Shown here piece after piece: positions 21,561-33,062 of a stretch of DNA of 64,000 nucleotides. The notes under the pieces are model-generated. The model ran no database searches, was not told where the DNA came from, and saw only the letters and a program-made list of their open reading frames with translations. Position 1 is the stretch's first letter. The number at the start of each line of letters is the position of its first letter. The position numbers and the translations under genes were made by a program. This DNA is from Pleurotus ostreatus/Saccharomyces cerevisiae fusant (Eukaryota; Opisthokonta): contig JAMQCK010000020.1 in assembly GCA_024196135.1 (NCBI GenBank), forward strand, positions 121,919 to 185,918, written 5' to 3'.

Positions 21561-23662
21561 CTACGCGTAGGTAAGAATTCTCCTGAAGTAATTCTCCACA
21601 CTCGCAGCGCTCTTCAAGATCGCGCCAATGACCCCGTCTGGCCGGACCACGACGATAGTCGGGTCGCTGGATACCTCGTACGCCTTGTACGCGTGCCCGT
21701 CCTTGTCCACCAGCGTATGCGTCGCCTTCGTCGTCCCATCTGCAGCGCCCTCCTTCGGCAGCACCGCGGTCACCTCCGCCAGCCCCTTCGGAAGACCAGC
21801 GACAGCATCCACGACCGCATCGACCTGCACCGCATCCTCCGAAAACACCAACACAACATGGTGCGTCGGCTTGAACAAATCGAACAAATGGCCCACATCG
21901 CCCTCCACCGGCGCATCCGGCGCCCGGTCGCCCGCGCACACGCCCCTCGCGCCCACGTACGCGCTCTCCCTCTCGTCGACCTCTGGCGGCTCCCGGCGCT
22001 CATCGACGACGAGCGGGGACCATCGACAGTGCACGTCTAGCATGAAGAGCGCGCCGCCGCGGCGCCAGCCCTCGTCCTTGTTGTTGTCGCCCGGTCGGAG
22101 GGTGCGGTCTAGCAGGCGCGTCGTGAGGCCAAGCATCTCGCGGATGACCGGGACGCGCTCGTCGGTGTAGGTGGTGAGGAGGGAGAGGGGGGCGAGACCT
22201 TTGAGGACGAGGGAAAGTTTCCACGTGAGGTTAGCCTGCGGCGGCGTGAGCGGGCAAAATAGGTTATATGATAGGAGGATACTAACCGCATCCTGAACGC
22301 AGGAATTCATGCCTTGACCACCCGTGGGACTATGGGTATGCGCCGCATCTGCGTGTCAAACGTGAGCCTTGAACATTTCACGAAAGAACTGCTTGACCTC
22401 CAACCACAAAGACCCTTCCCTCGCCAAACCTGTCCACCATGCGAATATTCGGCCTTCTCCGCGTCAGCAATACTATCCCCCAAAAGCTTCACAGCAAAGC
22501 TCACCTGAATACTCCCAACGTCACCAACTCGCCGAACTCAATATCCGTGCGCCCACTTATCTCCTGGAACACCTTGATGAACTCCTCCCTGCTCGACGCC
22601 GTCTTTTCGTTGTCGATTTCCGGCCCGCCGACCATCAACGCCAGCCTGTTGAGGTCCTGGTCCTCGGAGGGGCGCATCATGACGCTGTGGGCTGCGTGAG
22701 CGTGCGTACAAGGGTTTGACGTGCGTGCAAGGTTAGGAAGGTTGGGACTCACAGCTTGCTCTTCGCGTCTCCCCAGGAGTGCCACTTCTGCGGGGACAGC
22801 TTCAGCCAGCGTACCAAAAATGCACGACAGGCACCACTCACCCTCTTATCCAGCCCCGGCGGCTTCACCATGATATCGCCAATGACCATCTTGTCCATCT
22901 GCCGCGTCTCGCCCTCGAACTTGAGCCCGAGCAGCTTGCGGACTTTGCTGTGCCCGCCGTCCGCGCCGATGAGGAACTTGACGTCTAAGTCCTCCACCGC
23001 CTTCTCCGCGTCGTCACAGTCCTTTGCAAGCCGCACATGCACCTTCTCCCCGTCCTGCGTAAAGTCGAGGAGCTCAGTACTCATCTCGACGTGTATGCCG
23101 TGCCGCGCGAGGTGCTCTCGGAGCAGCGTCTCGTGCCGGTCCTGCGCGAGCATCAGGGCGTTGGACTGTGGAGAAGTCAATTTCAGTAAGCCACTGCAAT
23201 CTGGCTAACAAAAGCACTAGATCACAAACTCACATACGGCACATCCGGCGTCGGCTCCACGCGCTCCGCCATCGCGAACTCGCGCTCGATCTCCGTCCCG
23301 CCGGGCAGCTTGTAGTGCACGAGCGGCTGCGGGTACCCGGAGCGCGCCTGCACGTCGTCCAGCAGGCCGAGGAACTTGTAGAGCTCGATGGTGCGGGGCT
23401 GGAAGGTGATTATTAGTAAAGACGCGATTGATAGGATTATTTGTGCGCAACTGACTTGGATGCCCGAACCTTTCTGCCCCAGCCGCGGTGTGGCGAGCTT
23501 GTCGACCACGCGCACGCTGGCGCCGTTCTGCGCGAGAGCAAGAGCGCATATCAGACCCGAGGGACCGCCGCCAACCTGAAGAAAGACGTCGGTGAGCGAT
23601 TCGCGCACTTCTCCGCCATCCGGACTCGAACTCACAATCAATACATCAGTCTGAGTAGACAT
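21561..23662 (-). CDS. FAD-dependent aromatic monooxygenase, phenol-hydroxylase type (547 aa, 9 exons)
   Basis: Exons (in - order) 23636-23662, 23456-23575, 23234-23398, 22842-23165, 22753-22787, 22505-22684, 22398-22453, 22287-22348 and 21561-22235; all phases close. Motifs: the dinucleotide-binding Rossmann start LIVGGGPSGL (residues ~8-17), the DG motif LIGADGGHSKVR, and the FAD-ribityl GD motif FVVGDAAHTHSPTGGQGMN. The C-terminal ~110 residues have a thioredoxin-like fold pattern without CxxC, the dimerisation domain of phenol 2-monooxygenase/TfdB-type enzymes. Reaction by family: NAD(P)H- and O2-dependent ring hydroxylation in the cytosol. Substrate unknown; plausible roles are aromatic (lignin-derived) catabolism or secondary metabolism. 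The 35-nt fifth exon and a 51-nt intron break the frame in naive ORF scans. Confidence 0.9.
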
Positions 23663-23744
23663 TATGTCTATGACTTGAGTTGCAGAGATGTGCTTCGAGA
23701 GAAATGAGAGATCTGCGAATGAGCAGCTTCACCATCGCGCCCAG

Positions 23745-23754
23745 ATATATATAG
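23745..23754 (-). promoter_or_regulatory. TATA box of the monooxygenase gene
   Basis: Reading the - strand, CTATATATAT lies about 83-92 bp upstream of the ATG at 23662, a typical position for a fungal TATA element. Confidence 0.4.
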
Positions 23755-25068
23755 TCCACAGGCGGAAAACCCGCGCCAGGAAGTCCTCCGCGGTGGTTTT
23801 ACGGACGAGCGCGTCGAGGCTCTCGGCAACCCGCCACACGCGCTCGGCCAGCCCATGACGCAGTCGATCATATCAGATTAGATGGTTTGGGCGTCATTTG
23901 ACTTTAGTCAAACTGATGCTCTGACCGAATTTCGATATGTTTTCGACTGACATGCATGGCGTGTCGACTGTCGTGGCCTCTCTGCAACGCGTCAACGCCG
24001 TTCTGCGACATGTCTGCGACCCACCGACCCCAGTGACGACGCCCAAAATACCCATGGAGGACGACCGCGAGCGCAGCGCTGAGGAGGCGTGCTTTACCTT
24101 GGGTAGCGATTCCAGGATCGTCTGCGGAGATGATCCTAAACATACCTTCCTTGAGACTTGATATAGCCCTCTCTAACCTCTTTACTCACGACGGGCTGAA
24201 GCTGAATGACTCTCAGTGACTTCAGTGACTTTGAACACAGAGGAGAATGGCGCCCACCTGTTTTTAGCACCCAGCAACCCACTGTCTACCGATTCGCTAA
24301 TTCTCCTGAGCTCTCGCACACCATACCGAAAGCGACAGATAGCTCGACTGAAGGCGGAACGCGCAGAGCTTGACCGGCGAGTGCACGCCCAGATGGCCGA
24401 GAATATCCTCGGCGCGGAATGTGCGCGAAAGGAGAATGGGCTTGCTGAGGGAAATGAGGATGCACGACATCAGGAGCTCGTCAGCTGAAGTGCCATAGAG
24501 CAGCACGGCATTCCTCCTCTTCTTTCAAGACATGGCCTTGTCTTCTGATCCAGCTTGCCCCACTCGCTCCCACCGACCTTTGTACCCGTCGATATCTCCA
24601 AACTTCGTGCATCGTTGATGGCTCCTACCATGATAGATAAGTATGATCAGTACATAGATGGCATAAATACGTTCATACGGATACATAGTCCGAACCCCAG
24701 CTCCCAATCGCATCGCACATCGACTGCCTCGCCAGACGAAGGTCCACAAAGTCCAAGGGAAGGAGCACGCATGATAACTGATACAAGCGCCCAGAGGCTG
24801 ATCCAGCGCACAGCGCCGACGCGTACAATCTTGCCTGCTCTGTGTCAGCCGAGGGGGCGCGAGGCCCGTCGATGCGAGTGTCTGCTCCTCCGATTCTTGA
24901 TACGGAATTTCAGGCTCCCCGTACGCCCTGTCATCGCACGCCCAGCGGCTTCCGTGAACGCAAGCAGCATCTGACAAGCCAAGCCACACGACCGGCGAGG
25001 CAGATGCGGCGCGTGAAGCCGGACACGTTCGCCTTGGAACCCCAACCAGCCGTCCAGCACCCTAGGGC
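23755..25068. other. Intergenic, no supported gene
   Basis: 1.3 kb between the monooxygenase promoter and the 3' end of the PX gene. The only protein-like stretch is a charged, coiled-coil-like segment at about 24325-24488 on + (RKRQIARLKAERAELDRR), ending in a stop. It lacks a credible start or partner exons, so I do not call it a gene. Confidence 0.45.
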
Positions 25069-26751
25069 TTATACGCACATCCACTCGCGCACCGCCCGCG
25101 TGCCGCCAATATCGGGATGAAGGAGGACCTGACGCAACCATTAGTACGTCGAACACAGAGCAATATCTAAAGAGGAACAGAACGCAGCCAAACGGACAGA
25201 AACCACTCCGACGACAAAGACAACCAAACTACCCACCCTCATCAACCACGCCTCCAACTGCGCCCGCCTACTCGCCAAGAATCGCGGCCTAAACCGCGCC
25301 AGCGCGTTCGCGGGCGGCAGCGGCGGCACGTGCGCGCGCGCGGCCATGGGGAGGGTCTGCCTTAACTCTTGATCTAAAGCGGCGAACTCGGAGTACCGCT
25401 TGTAGACGCGGATGGTGGGGCCGGGGGTGGACTTTTGCCGCCGGTGGGTTGGGGGGCGGGGGATGGGGGAGGGGTTGGTGAAGGTGAGTGTGGATGAGGC
25501 GGAGTTGAGCGTTGATGAGGAAGAGTTGGATATGGAAGCGGACGAGATGCTGGATGCGAAGGAGGACGGGGACGAGGTCGGCATGAACGATGGGGTCCGT
25601 TGCCGAGGGGCGGGTGTATTCGAGGAAGTAGAGGCTTGCGAGTAGGAGTCGGGCCGCTCGCGGGTGGCGACGACGCATTCGTAGACAACGTAGCCGCCGG
25701 GGCCGGCGCCGACGCAGGTCCAGCCGGGGATGCGGACGTCGCGCGCGAAGGCGGCGGACTGGCATGTCATGCATGAGCGGATGCGTTATGAGCGACGTGA
25801 AGGGTGGGTTCCGGACGATGGGTAATATGGGTTACGTGGGGAGGAACAAGTGGATGTCAGTGCTTATGCCAACGAACAAATATGCCATTGACGTACCTCG
25901 CCGCTGTGATCCGCTAGCACGATGGATGTAGGTGCGGGTGACGGGGAGCGTGGACGTCGGCGGGGGCGGACAGAGAATGTGTTCGACGTTGTGTTCGCCC
26001 GAGCGGGACCCATGAATCGCTCGTGCATGGCGTCCTCGGATGCGGCCTGGCGAGGGAAGGTCACACCAACAATGGATGCAGGGGATCATCATCAAGATAC
26101 AGTGATGAGGAATGTAGTCCAGAAAGTAACAATAATAAGAAGGGAAAGTTCAGTCAGCTTACGACCCCATACAACCGACGAGGAACGTCCACTCACCCTC
26201 CTGAGCGCCGCATACGCGCGGACCTCCTCCTCAACGTCGATCACACCCCGATCGTGCAGCACCTCGATCTTCGTCGCGCCCGCGAACGGGTGCTTCGGTG
26301 TGGCTGAGTGTGTGTGCCCGGGCGTGGATGGGTGCTTTGGGGTGGACGGGCTGTTGAGCTCGCTGAGGCGATCGCCGTGCTCCTGCTCGCCAGCGTCGCT
26401 CCCTTCCTCGCCCAAATCGCTTCCCTCCTCGCCAGTATCGCTGCCCGAGTTGCCCGTATCGCTACTTGAGTCGCCAGGTACGCTGCCCGACGCGCTGGTG
26501 GGACTCCCAGGAACACTCGAGGTCCTAGGAACGCTCGACGGGCTCCCCAGCGCGCTGTTGAAGGAGTCGTCGCTTTCGTCGCCGGAGCTGTTCTCTTCTG
26601 CTTCCCCAGCTTCGTCTATAGCGCCCCCTCCATGACTATGATGCCCCTCGTCCTTCTCGAGTAGTCTGAACGACTTCTCGAGAGCGAGCGGCTTGTACGA
26701 AGCTCTCGAGAGCGGAGACCGCAAGGGGGAGGGCGGCAGAGATTGCGACAT
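25069..26751 (-). CDS. PX-domain protein, Ypt35-like (428 aa, 4 exons)
   Basis: Exons (in - order) 26197-26751, 25897-26046, 25237-25758 and 25069-25128; all phase 0. Residues 1-185 are Ser/Asp/Gly-rich and acidic. The PX fold starts at about residue 240 (FARDVRIPGWTCVG...GYVVYECVV) and is interrupted by a ~75-residue Ser/Pro-rich insert. It resumes with VYKRYSEFAALDQEL (~354-368, the RYSEF phosphoinositide-binding strand), PPLPP...ARFRPRFLASRRAQLEAWL, and the short last exon VLLHPDIGG. Known: PX domains bind PtdIns3P on endosomes; Ypt35 sits at endosome/vacuole contacts. Inference: endosomal membrane adaptor. The start at MSQSLPPSPL is the first in-frame ATG. Confidence 0.82.
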
Positions 26752-29700
26752 GTGAGAGGTCGATGGCGACGATCCTAGCGAAAAGCGGAGGACGAGAGAG
26801 GACGAGAGACGAGGTGAATGTGGACGAGGAGATGGACGCAGAAAGCCGAGGGGAATTGCTCCCGGGCCGGCGGCTGTCAATGATGACGTTCTGCGAATGC
26901 GTCAGCCGGTCAGGGCGTGTCACTCATGTCACGGTTCGAGTTTGCCTATCTGCGTCTCTACTTGTCTCTACCATTTTCGATCCTCACGGTACGAAGTACA
27001 GGAATAGGATTGGCACGCAAGGTGAGCAGGAAATTGTTGATTCTTGCGGAATATATTTCGGAAGTAGGTCTCCGATACAACAAGCCAAAACTCATGTGCA
27101 GCGATCTTTTGATAGGTCAGCTAGCGAAGAAGGAAAGACGCTCGTATGTCCTTGCTCAAGCTTCCTTAATGGCACCTCTAATCATATGGGGCAATGCTGA
27201 GGGGCAGACAACGCAATACAAAAGGTCAGGCGCATATATCGACTGTACGCAAGAACCACCGAAAGATGCAAGTTGTCGACAGCGGGCCCTGGGACCAGGC
27301 GTCGTATCAAGAAGGGGAGCCCCAGATGCAATGCAGTCGACGTGAAGGATGAATCAAATCGCCGGTGAGAAGTCGCGAAGGACTGCCTAGCAACAACCTG
27401 AAGAGGAAAGTCTTGGGGCAAAGAAGCACTTTTCAGACTAGCGAAAAGCCACACGCCGGAACGACGTCGCGAGGAACGAAGCGACGATGATATCCAGGAA
27501 CAACGCGCCGCGTACTGAAAGAGACCGGGGAAAAGTCGAATTGCAAATGATAGACATTCGGGAGCAGCGTTGGTGGAGAGCTTATGTAGTGTAGCAGCTA
27601 TTCAAGGAGGAAATAAAACGGGCGATTTCGCATCGGTATACGCATTGCGCGTCCATCATCAATGACCGTCTTTCTTGCTCATGAGAATGCGACACTATGC
27701 ACATCGTGTCTAGGTGGACTCAGGATGTATTCATCGAACTTGCAAACTGCGAAAGAGACGTTCTAAGAGGAAGGTCATTGCATTCATAGGTACAGTGCGC
27801 CACGGCTATCGTGAAGGATAGATTACAAGCGCCGATGGGAACTCGCGAAAGACTGCCTAGCAACAGCTTGAAGTGGAAAGTCTTGGGAAGAGAGTATCCG
27901 GGGTGGCGAGAAGACGCGCAAGACCGACGTCGCGAGGATAGATATTCCGAACAACACAACAATCATATTGGAGAACAATGCCTACGGGCCTGTAAACCTG
28001 GTGGAGGTGGGGGGTGCGGGCACGGTGGCGTGGGTTCGTTGGAAAGAGTTGAGTAGCGTGGCTCGAAGAGGAAACTCGCGCTACTGACGTGCGAGTCACA
28101 TATCGCAAGAAGGCACGTTAAAACAACTGTCGAAGAGCGGACACAAAACGTCGTCCAGGTGGAGGTGGAGGCGCGGGCGTGGTAAATAAGTAAGGTACAG
28201 ATGCGGCGGCGGCGCCGAAGACCGGAGTCGTAGAAGAACCTGAGTAGCGACGGCTCGAAGAGGAAGGTCCGAGAGAGCCGTGGGCGCACACCATGTATTG
28301 ACCGGCGTGTTCGTCGATCGTCGTATATAATGCTTGAGATTTAGCGTCAAGATTGGTGTATATAAAGTTCAAAGCCATTGTATTCGCAGTCGAAATCAGT
28401 CGATGCGCACTCAGGCCCCAACGAGACGTGGCGGTAATCAGACTATGCACGACCAATGAAAGCGTCCACGAGCAGTCTAAACACGGCTAGTGAGTCAACA
28501 GTCCGATTCACCCTTCTCCGCGTCCGCATCAGCGTGCAACTCGCAGGCATCTCCATATGACCGAACACCTTCTGTGGCGCTGGTTCGAATGGGTTCCGTC
28601 CTGATTCGAAGTCCGCGACGTTGAGAGCATGCCCGCGATGAGGATGAGTCGGCGGTTTGCGAGACAGGATGCGAGGCCGAATCGGCGAAGACGTTGACGC
28701 TGGGTCTTCTGGGAGAAAGCTTGGTCGACTGTCTTCTGATTGAAAAAACGAGAAGTATAGGTAAGCGCGAGAAGTACAATCGAGACTTAGGAGCAGGACA
28801 ATGAGCGCAAGGTCTTGACGCGGCGGACGATGAGCAGTACCGATCCAGGGAAGGACGTCGACGTTGACGGCACAGGAGCAGAGGGTACACATACCCGCTA
28901 GTCGCGGAGAGCGGCGTCAGGGCCGTTTCTTCACCGCCTCAGGAGCCGCTTCTTGACCGCGCCAGCTCCGATTGTGCGCGGCGGGCGCGCTCGTGGTCGC
29001 ACGCCTGCCGATAAGCGTGGCAGCTCGCGGCGACAGAACGAGGCAGCTGATTCGATGCGTACGCTGCGCTGCGAGTCTATACAGTGCGCCCCACAAACTT
29101 TCAGTCGCGCGCAGGCAGGTGATTGTCAGGACAGTTGTCGTGGGCGCCTGCGGCACCGAGGCTGAGGATCACGGGGCTTGCCGCTGGGAGAGGAGAGGGC
29201 GCGGAGACTGGGAGGAGGTGCTGAGGATGGAAGTCGGAGGGGGGCATTGAGTCCAGGATAAGGATTAGGCGAAGGCGAACACGAGGTGGCTGGAACCGGA
29301 ACAAGGACTGCCTTTCTTATCGATGGGACACGTGGTGCGAGGCCTTAGGCGGCACGTCCAGCCGTTGGCCTGCTCGATGGGCAGGGGTTGCGGCGGTGTC
29401 AAGCGCAAAGGACAGTCCATCAGCAGGTGCTTGCTTTGTGGGCGGTGGGCAGGGGGGACATGCGCGCGGAGGTCAGGCAGAACCGGCATTACGTAAGTGT
29501 GTGGTCGGGTGTGGTAGTGTTTGGCCAAGGGCGTGTTTGTATCGTCAACAGGGGATGTCTCTCAAAAGGGAGTGATCTTGCCTTCCGTTTTGGATCGTCC
29601 TCTTTCGTCGCCCACTTCCCAAACCGGCAGCCTCGCGTCGCCCGACTCGCCCCCGCCCCGCCCGCCACCCAGCCCAGTGCCCGACGTGCGCAGCTGAACA

Positions 29701-29911
29701 GGCCGCGCCCCCTGCTGCCACCGTGCGTCTCCGCTTTTTTCCGCCCGCGCTCGTCGTCCCCAGCGAGCAGGACGCCCCCCGCTTGGGCGCCTCTGCCGCT
29801 TCGGGCGATGGCTTTGCTCTATATGGACATGCCCTGACGCGACCCCAGATCAGCCGCCGCCCGGACTTCTACGCGTTCGCCCAGTCCTCCTCGCCCGACG
29901 CGCCGCCCCAT
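26752..29911. other. 3.2 kb gene-poor region with diverged direct repeats
   Basis: No gene supported. 27341-27950 holds diverged direct repeats (listed separately). The last ~350 bases before 29912 are CT-rich and likely the MADS-box promoter and leader. Frames here switch and lack domains. Confidence 0.5.
27341..27950. repeat. Diverged direct repeat pair, ~130 bp unit, offset ~469 bp
   Basis: Copy A (about 27341-27475) and copy B (about 27810-27945) share CGTGAAGGAT, then (G/C)TCGCGAA(G/A)GACTGCCTAGC, then AAG(A/T)GGAAAGTCTTGGG, and further on ACGTCGCGAG, in the same order and near-equal spacing. A weaker partial copy appears at about 27744-27785, and GCTCGAAGAGGAA recurs near 28061 and 28251. 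No coding capacity or terminal inverted repeat seen. Possibly remnants of a small non-autonomous element. Confidence 0.6.
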
Positions 29912-31115
29912 ATGCGCAAGCGCCAACGCACCATGGACGCCACCTCTGTCGATGCCCACCCCGCTATGGCCCAGCGCGGCCCGCCCCCGCCTCCCATGAG
30001 CGTCAACGAGGACGCGTTCATTACCGACGAGCATGCCGCCGACGACGGTGATGACGATGACGATGACGGCCCCAAGGACAAGAAGGCCGGACGCCGCAAG
30101 ATCAAGATTGAATTTATCCAAGACAAGTCCCGTCGCCACATTACCTTCTCCAAACGCAAGGCTGGTAAGTCGCGCCTGCACATACATCCCCTTTGAACTT
30201 GATGACTCATGCGCGCGCCAGGTATTATGAAGAAGGTACTGCTCCCCTCATAATCTCACGTGTTCATGTTCATTAACGCGCGTCTGACAGGCGTACGAGC
30301 TCTCCACCCTCACCGGCACGCAGGTCCTCCTGCTCGTCGTCTCCGAGACCGGCCTCGTCTACACCTTCACCACTGCGAAGCTCCAGCCCCTCGTCACCCA
30401 GCCCGAGGGCAAGAACCTCATCCAAGCCTGCCTCAACGCCCCCCATGGCCCCTCCAACATGCCGCCCGGCGCGCCCCTCGGCCGCCAGCAGCCCATGCAA
30501 ACCGCCCCGCCTCCTCCCCCGCCCAACAACGTCCCCGGCGGGCTCGCCATCTCCGGCCCCCCTCCCCCGGGCCCCGCGCCCACCAAGGCAGATGAGGCCG
30601 CCGAAGAAGAGGAAGACGAGTCCTCGCACGGCGGTCGTCCCGCCGCGACCGGCGAGAAGCGCCGCCGCCGCGGTAGCCAGAGCGGTCGTGCAGGCGGGCC
30701 GCCGACGCCCTCCCCGCACCCCGCGCACGCGGTCCCGCCCGGCGCGCCGCCCGTCCCTCCTCCCGGTCAGGCCGCGTACGGCAGCGGGTACGCGCCCGCG
30801 CCCGACCAACAGATGCAGTACCCGCCCGCGCCGCCGCAGGGGCACATGATGCCGCCGCCGTCGCAGCAAGCTCACCCGTCGCAGCAGGGGCACGCGATGC
30901 CGCCGCCTGGGCAGCAGTACTCGTACCCGCCGCCGCCGCCTGCGGGGGGTGCGGCTGCGCAGGGCGGGGCGCCGGCGCAAGGTGGTGGGGGCGCGCCTGC
31001 GGGGCAGGGTGGGCAGCAGGGGATGGGTGCGCCGGGGCATTGGCAGCAGCAGGCGCAGCAGCAGATGCCGCAGCAGGCGCCGCCGCCGGTGGGGCAGGCG
31101 TATGCGAGGCGGTAG
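29912..31115 (+). CDS. SRF-type MADS-box transcription factor, Mcm1-like (363 aa, 3 exons)
   Basis: Exons 29912-30164, 30222-30235 (14 nt) and 30291-31115. The MADS domain spans residues ~60-115: [39 protein letters not shown] then VLLLVVSETGLVYTF. The KIKIEFI...[10 protein letters not shown] pattern is the type I (SRF/Mcm1) class rather than MEF2. An acidic Asp tract (residues 46-52) precedes it, and a ~230-residue Pro/Gln/Gly-rich tail follows. Known: Mcm1-type factors bind CArG-like sites and work with partner factors in cell-type, mating and cell-cycle control in the nucleus. The residues GIMKK are encoded across a 14-nt microexon. The ATG at 29912 is chosen; no in-frame upstream ATG was found. 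Confidence 0.93.
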
Positions 31116-33062
31116 TCTGCAGGCGTTTGTGCGTCGATGGTACTGAGGCTGTTCGTCGTCTACGCCGGTGGTCCTTCGACTGCGAGTCCTGTCCTGAATT
31201 TCGAGCGCGAGTCATGTCCTGAGTCTCGATCGCCTACGTACGTCTTGAGTCCTGAATCTTGAGCTCGGTAGGCTGTGATGTTATGTGCTTATTCTATATG
31301 ATCGTGTTCCTTTCACCGTTGTATGTACTTCTCTACCTGATTTGCGCCACCGTTGTTTCTTGAATGTCTTGATCTTCTTGGTGTGCTAGCCGTGTGTCCG
31401 TCGTATCCTGCTCGTTGGGTACGCGGCTACAGCTTCCTCGTGCTTCTCATACTTCCCTGTTTACCGCCGTTACTAAAAATCAGGTTAGACTTATTCGTGT
31501 ATGCGATGTCCGTCCTGGCTTTCATGTACGTACGGTATCTGAATGTGTACATGTACGAGACCAGCGTGCGTGGGTGTGGCTTCATAAGTATCCGACTGAC
31601 TTGAGGTAAGCTTGGTACAGTGGACTGAAGGCGAAGGGCGTATGAATTGGTGGTTAGAGATGAAGGCTGCGCGTGGTATCAATTGACTGCTCAGGTCACC
31701 GCTTATGAATGCCTGCTGGTTGCCAGCCGAAATCGATTCGCCTGCATTCAGGGCAGGATGAGTTAGAGGAACCACTCAGCCACCGTATGAATCTGGCTGG
31801 TCGCCTTGGAATGGCCTGGCTGCGTGGAGATAGCCAGAGATAGCCGGCACCCTGCGCATCCCCTTGGATTCACAACCGCATGCAGCGGCCCTTCTTGGCT
31901 TCTTCCTTTTCGGACGACGGCTTGTCGAATACGTCCTCCGCCTGACCTATGACATGCCTCGATTGCACGAGAGTGTACTTCGCTTGTCCGAAAGAATGCT
32001 TCGCTTGTCCAAAAGAGTGCTTCCATTGTCCGAATGGGGTTCTCGCCGATTCCCGAATCGATAGGAAGAGATCTACTCCCGCTGTCAATGCATGGTATGG
32101 ATAGGTTTGGTTCCGACGGAGGCTGAGGATGGCTACTATAGAAAGAAGATCGCGGAGGGACGAGGGAGATGGGAAGGGCAGATGGTAGTGTCTTTCACAG
32201 TCGGAGACTATCATGACCGATCCTTCGACGTGGACGCGCTTGTGCACTAGTCGAAGATGTCATCCCCGAGAGACTGGGCGAAAAGGACGCGGTCAAGGTC
32301 CTCCGTGCGAGATGTATATATCGAACGCAGTGGAGACGTACCGTGGAACACCATTTATTCCTCGAAGCCTTGGTGGTCCTGTCAGCCTGAGCAAGCGGCG
32401 GTCCGTGACGAGGATCCATCGTGCGCGTCACTTGCGGTGTGGCTATTGCGGACGACCACTATATCGTAATGACACCCAACCACAGGCGCGCTTCCGTCGA
32501 CGTTAGAGAACCTCGTCGACGGTGCAGTCGCGCAAGGTGCAGTCGCTGTAGGGGTCACTGCGCACATCATCCTCCGCGATGCAGATGAAGCCGCGAGGTC
32601 ATAGCTGTTGAACGTCCCGCACAAGTTGGGCGATGTATTGGTGAGGTCCAGAGTCATCAAGGGCAGTAGCCCCCTGCCATGCAGCCCGCGCATCGTGGAA
32701 AGAGTCCATGACCTAAACTTCACGGTGCGTACGGCTAGTCGCACGGAAGACACAAGGCGAGGAACGTTCTGGCCGAGTATCGGAATTCAATCGTAGAGAG
32801 CTCACTTCCCTTTTTGCGTGCGCTATCTTCATCGGTGTGTGTGGACAGGTTTTCTACAAGGCGGTCGTCGTGATGTCGGTTGTTGCCGGGATGCTTAGTA
32901 TTCCTACGGATCGCGCAAGCCTTACAGACCGATAGACCCTGCAGCATAGCAATTCGATTGTGTACATACATACTCTGAAGGATAGCGGCACCATGGTCTA
33001 CACGATGGGAGAACGAGGCAAGAGGTAAGGCTAAGGGCGAACACTACTAAGAAGTCCATGAG
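31116..33062. other. Intergenic, 1.9 kb
   Basis: 3' side of the MADS-box gene (+) and of the Red1-like gene (-), so convergent. No gene supported. Contains a 21-bp tandem repeat at 31976-32038. Confidence 0.5.
31976..32038. repeat. Tandem repeat, 21-bp unit x3
   Basis: Three successive units read (C/G)TTC(G/C)(C/A)TTGTCC(G/A)AA(A/T)G(A/G), i.e. TTCGCTTGTCCGAAAGA, TTCGCTTGTCCAAAAGA and TTCCATTGTCCGAATGG, at constant 21-bp spacing. Non-coding. Confidence 0.7.

Noticed and set aside
24216..24488. 90-codon + frame with a coiled-coil-like segment
   Set aside because: No credible start or partner exons. Only one charged helix is visible, insufficient to support a gene.
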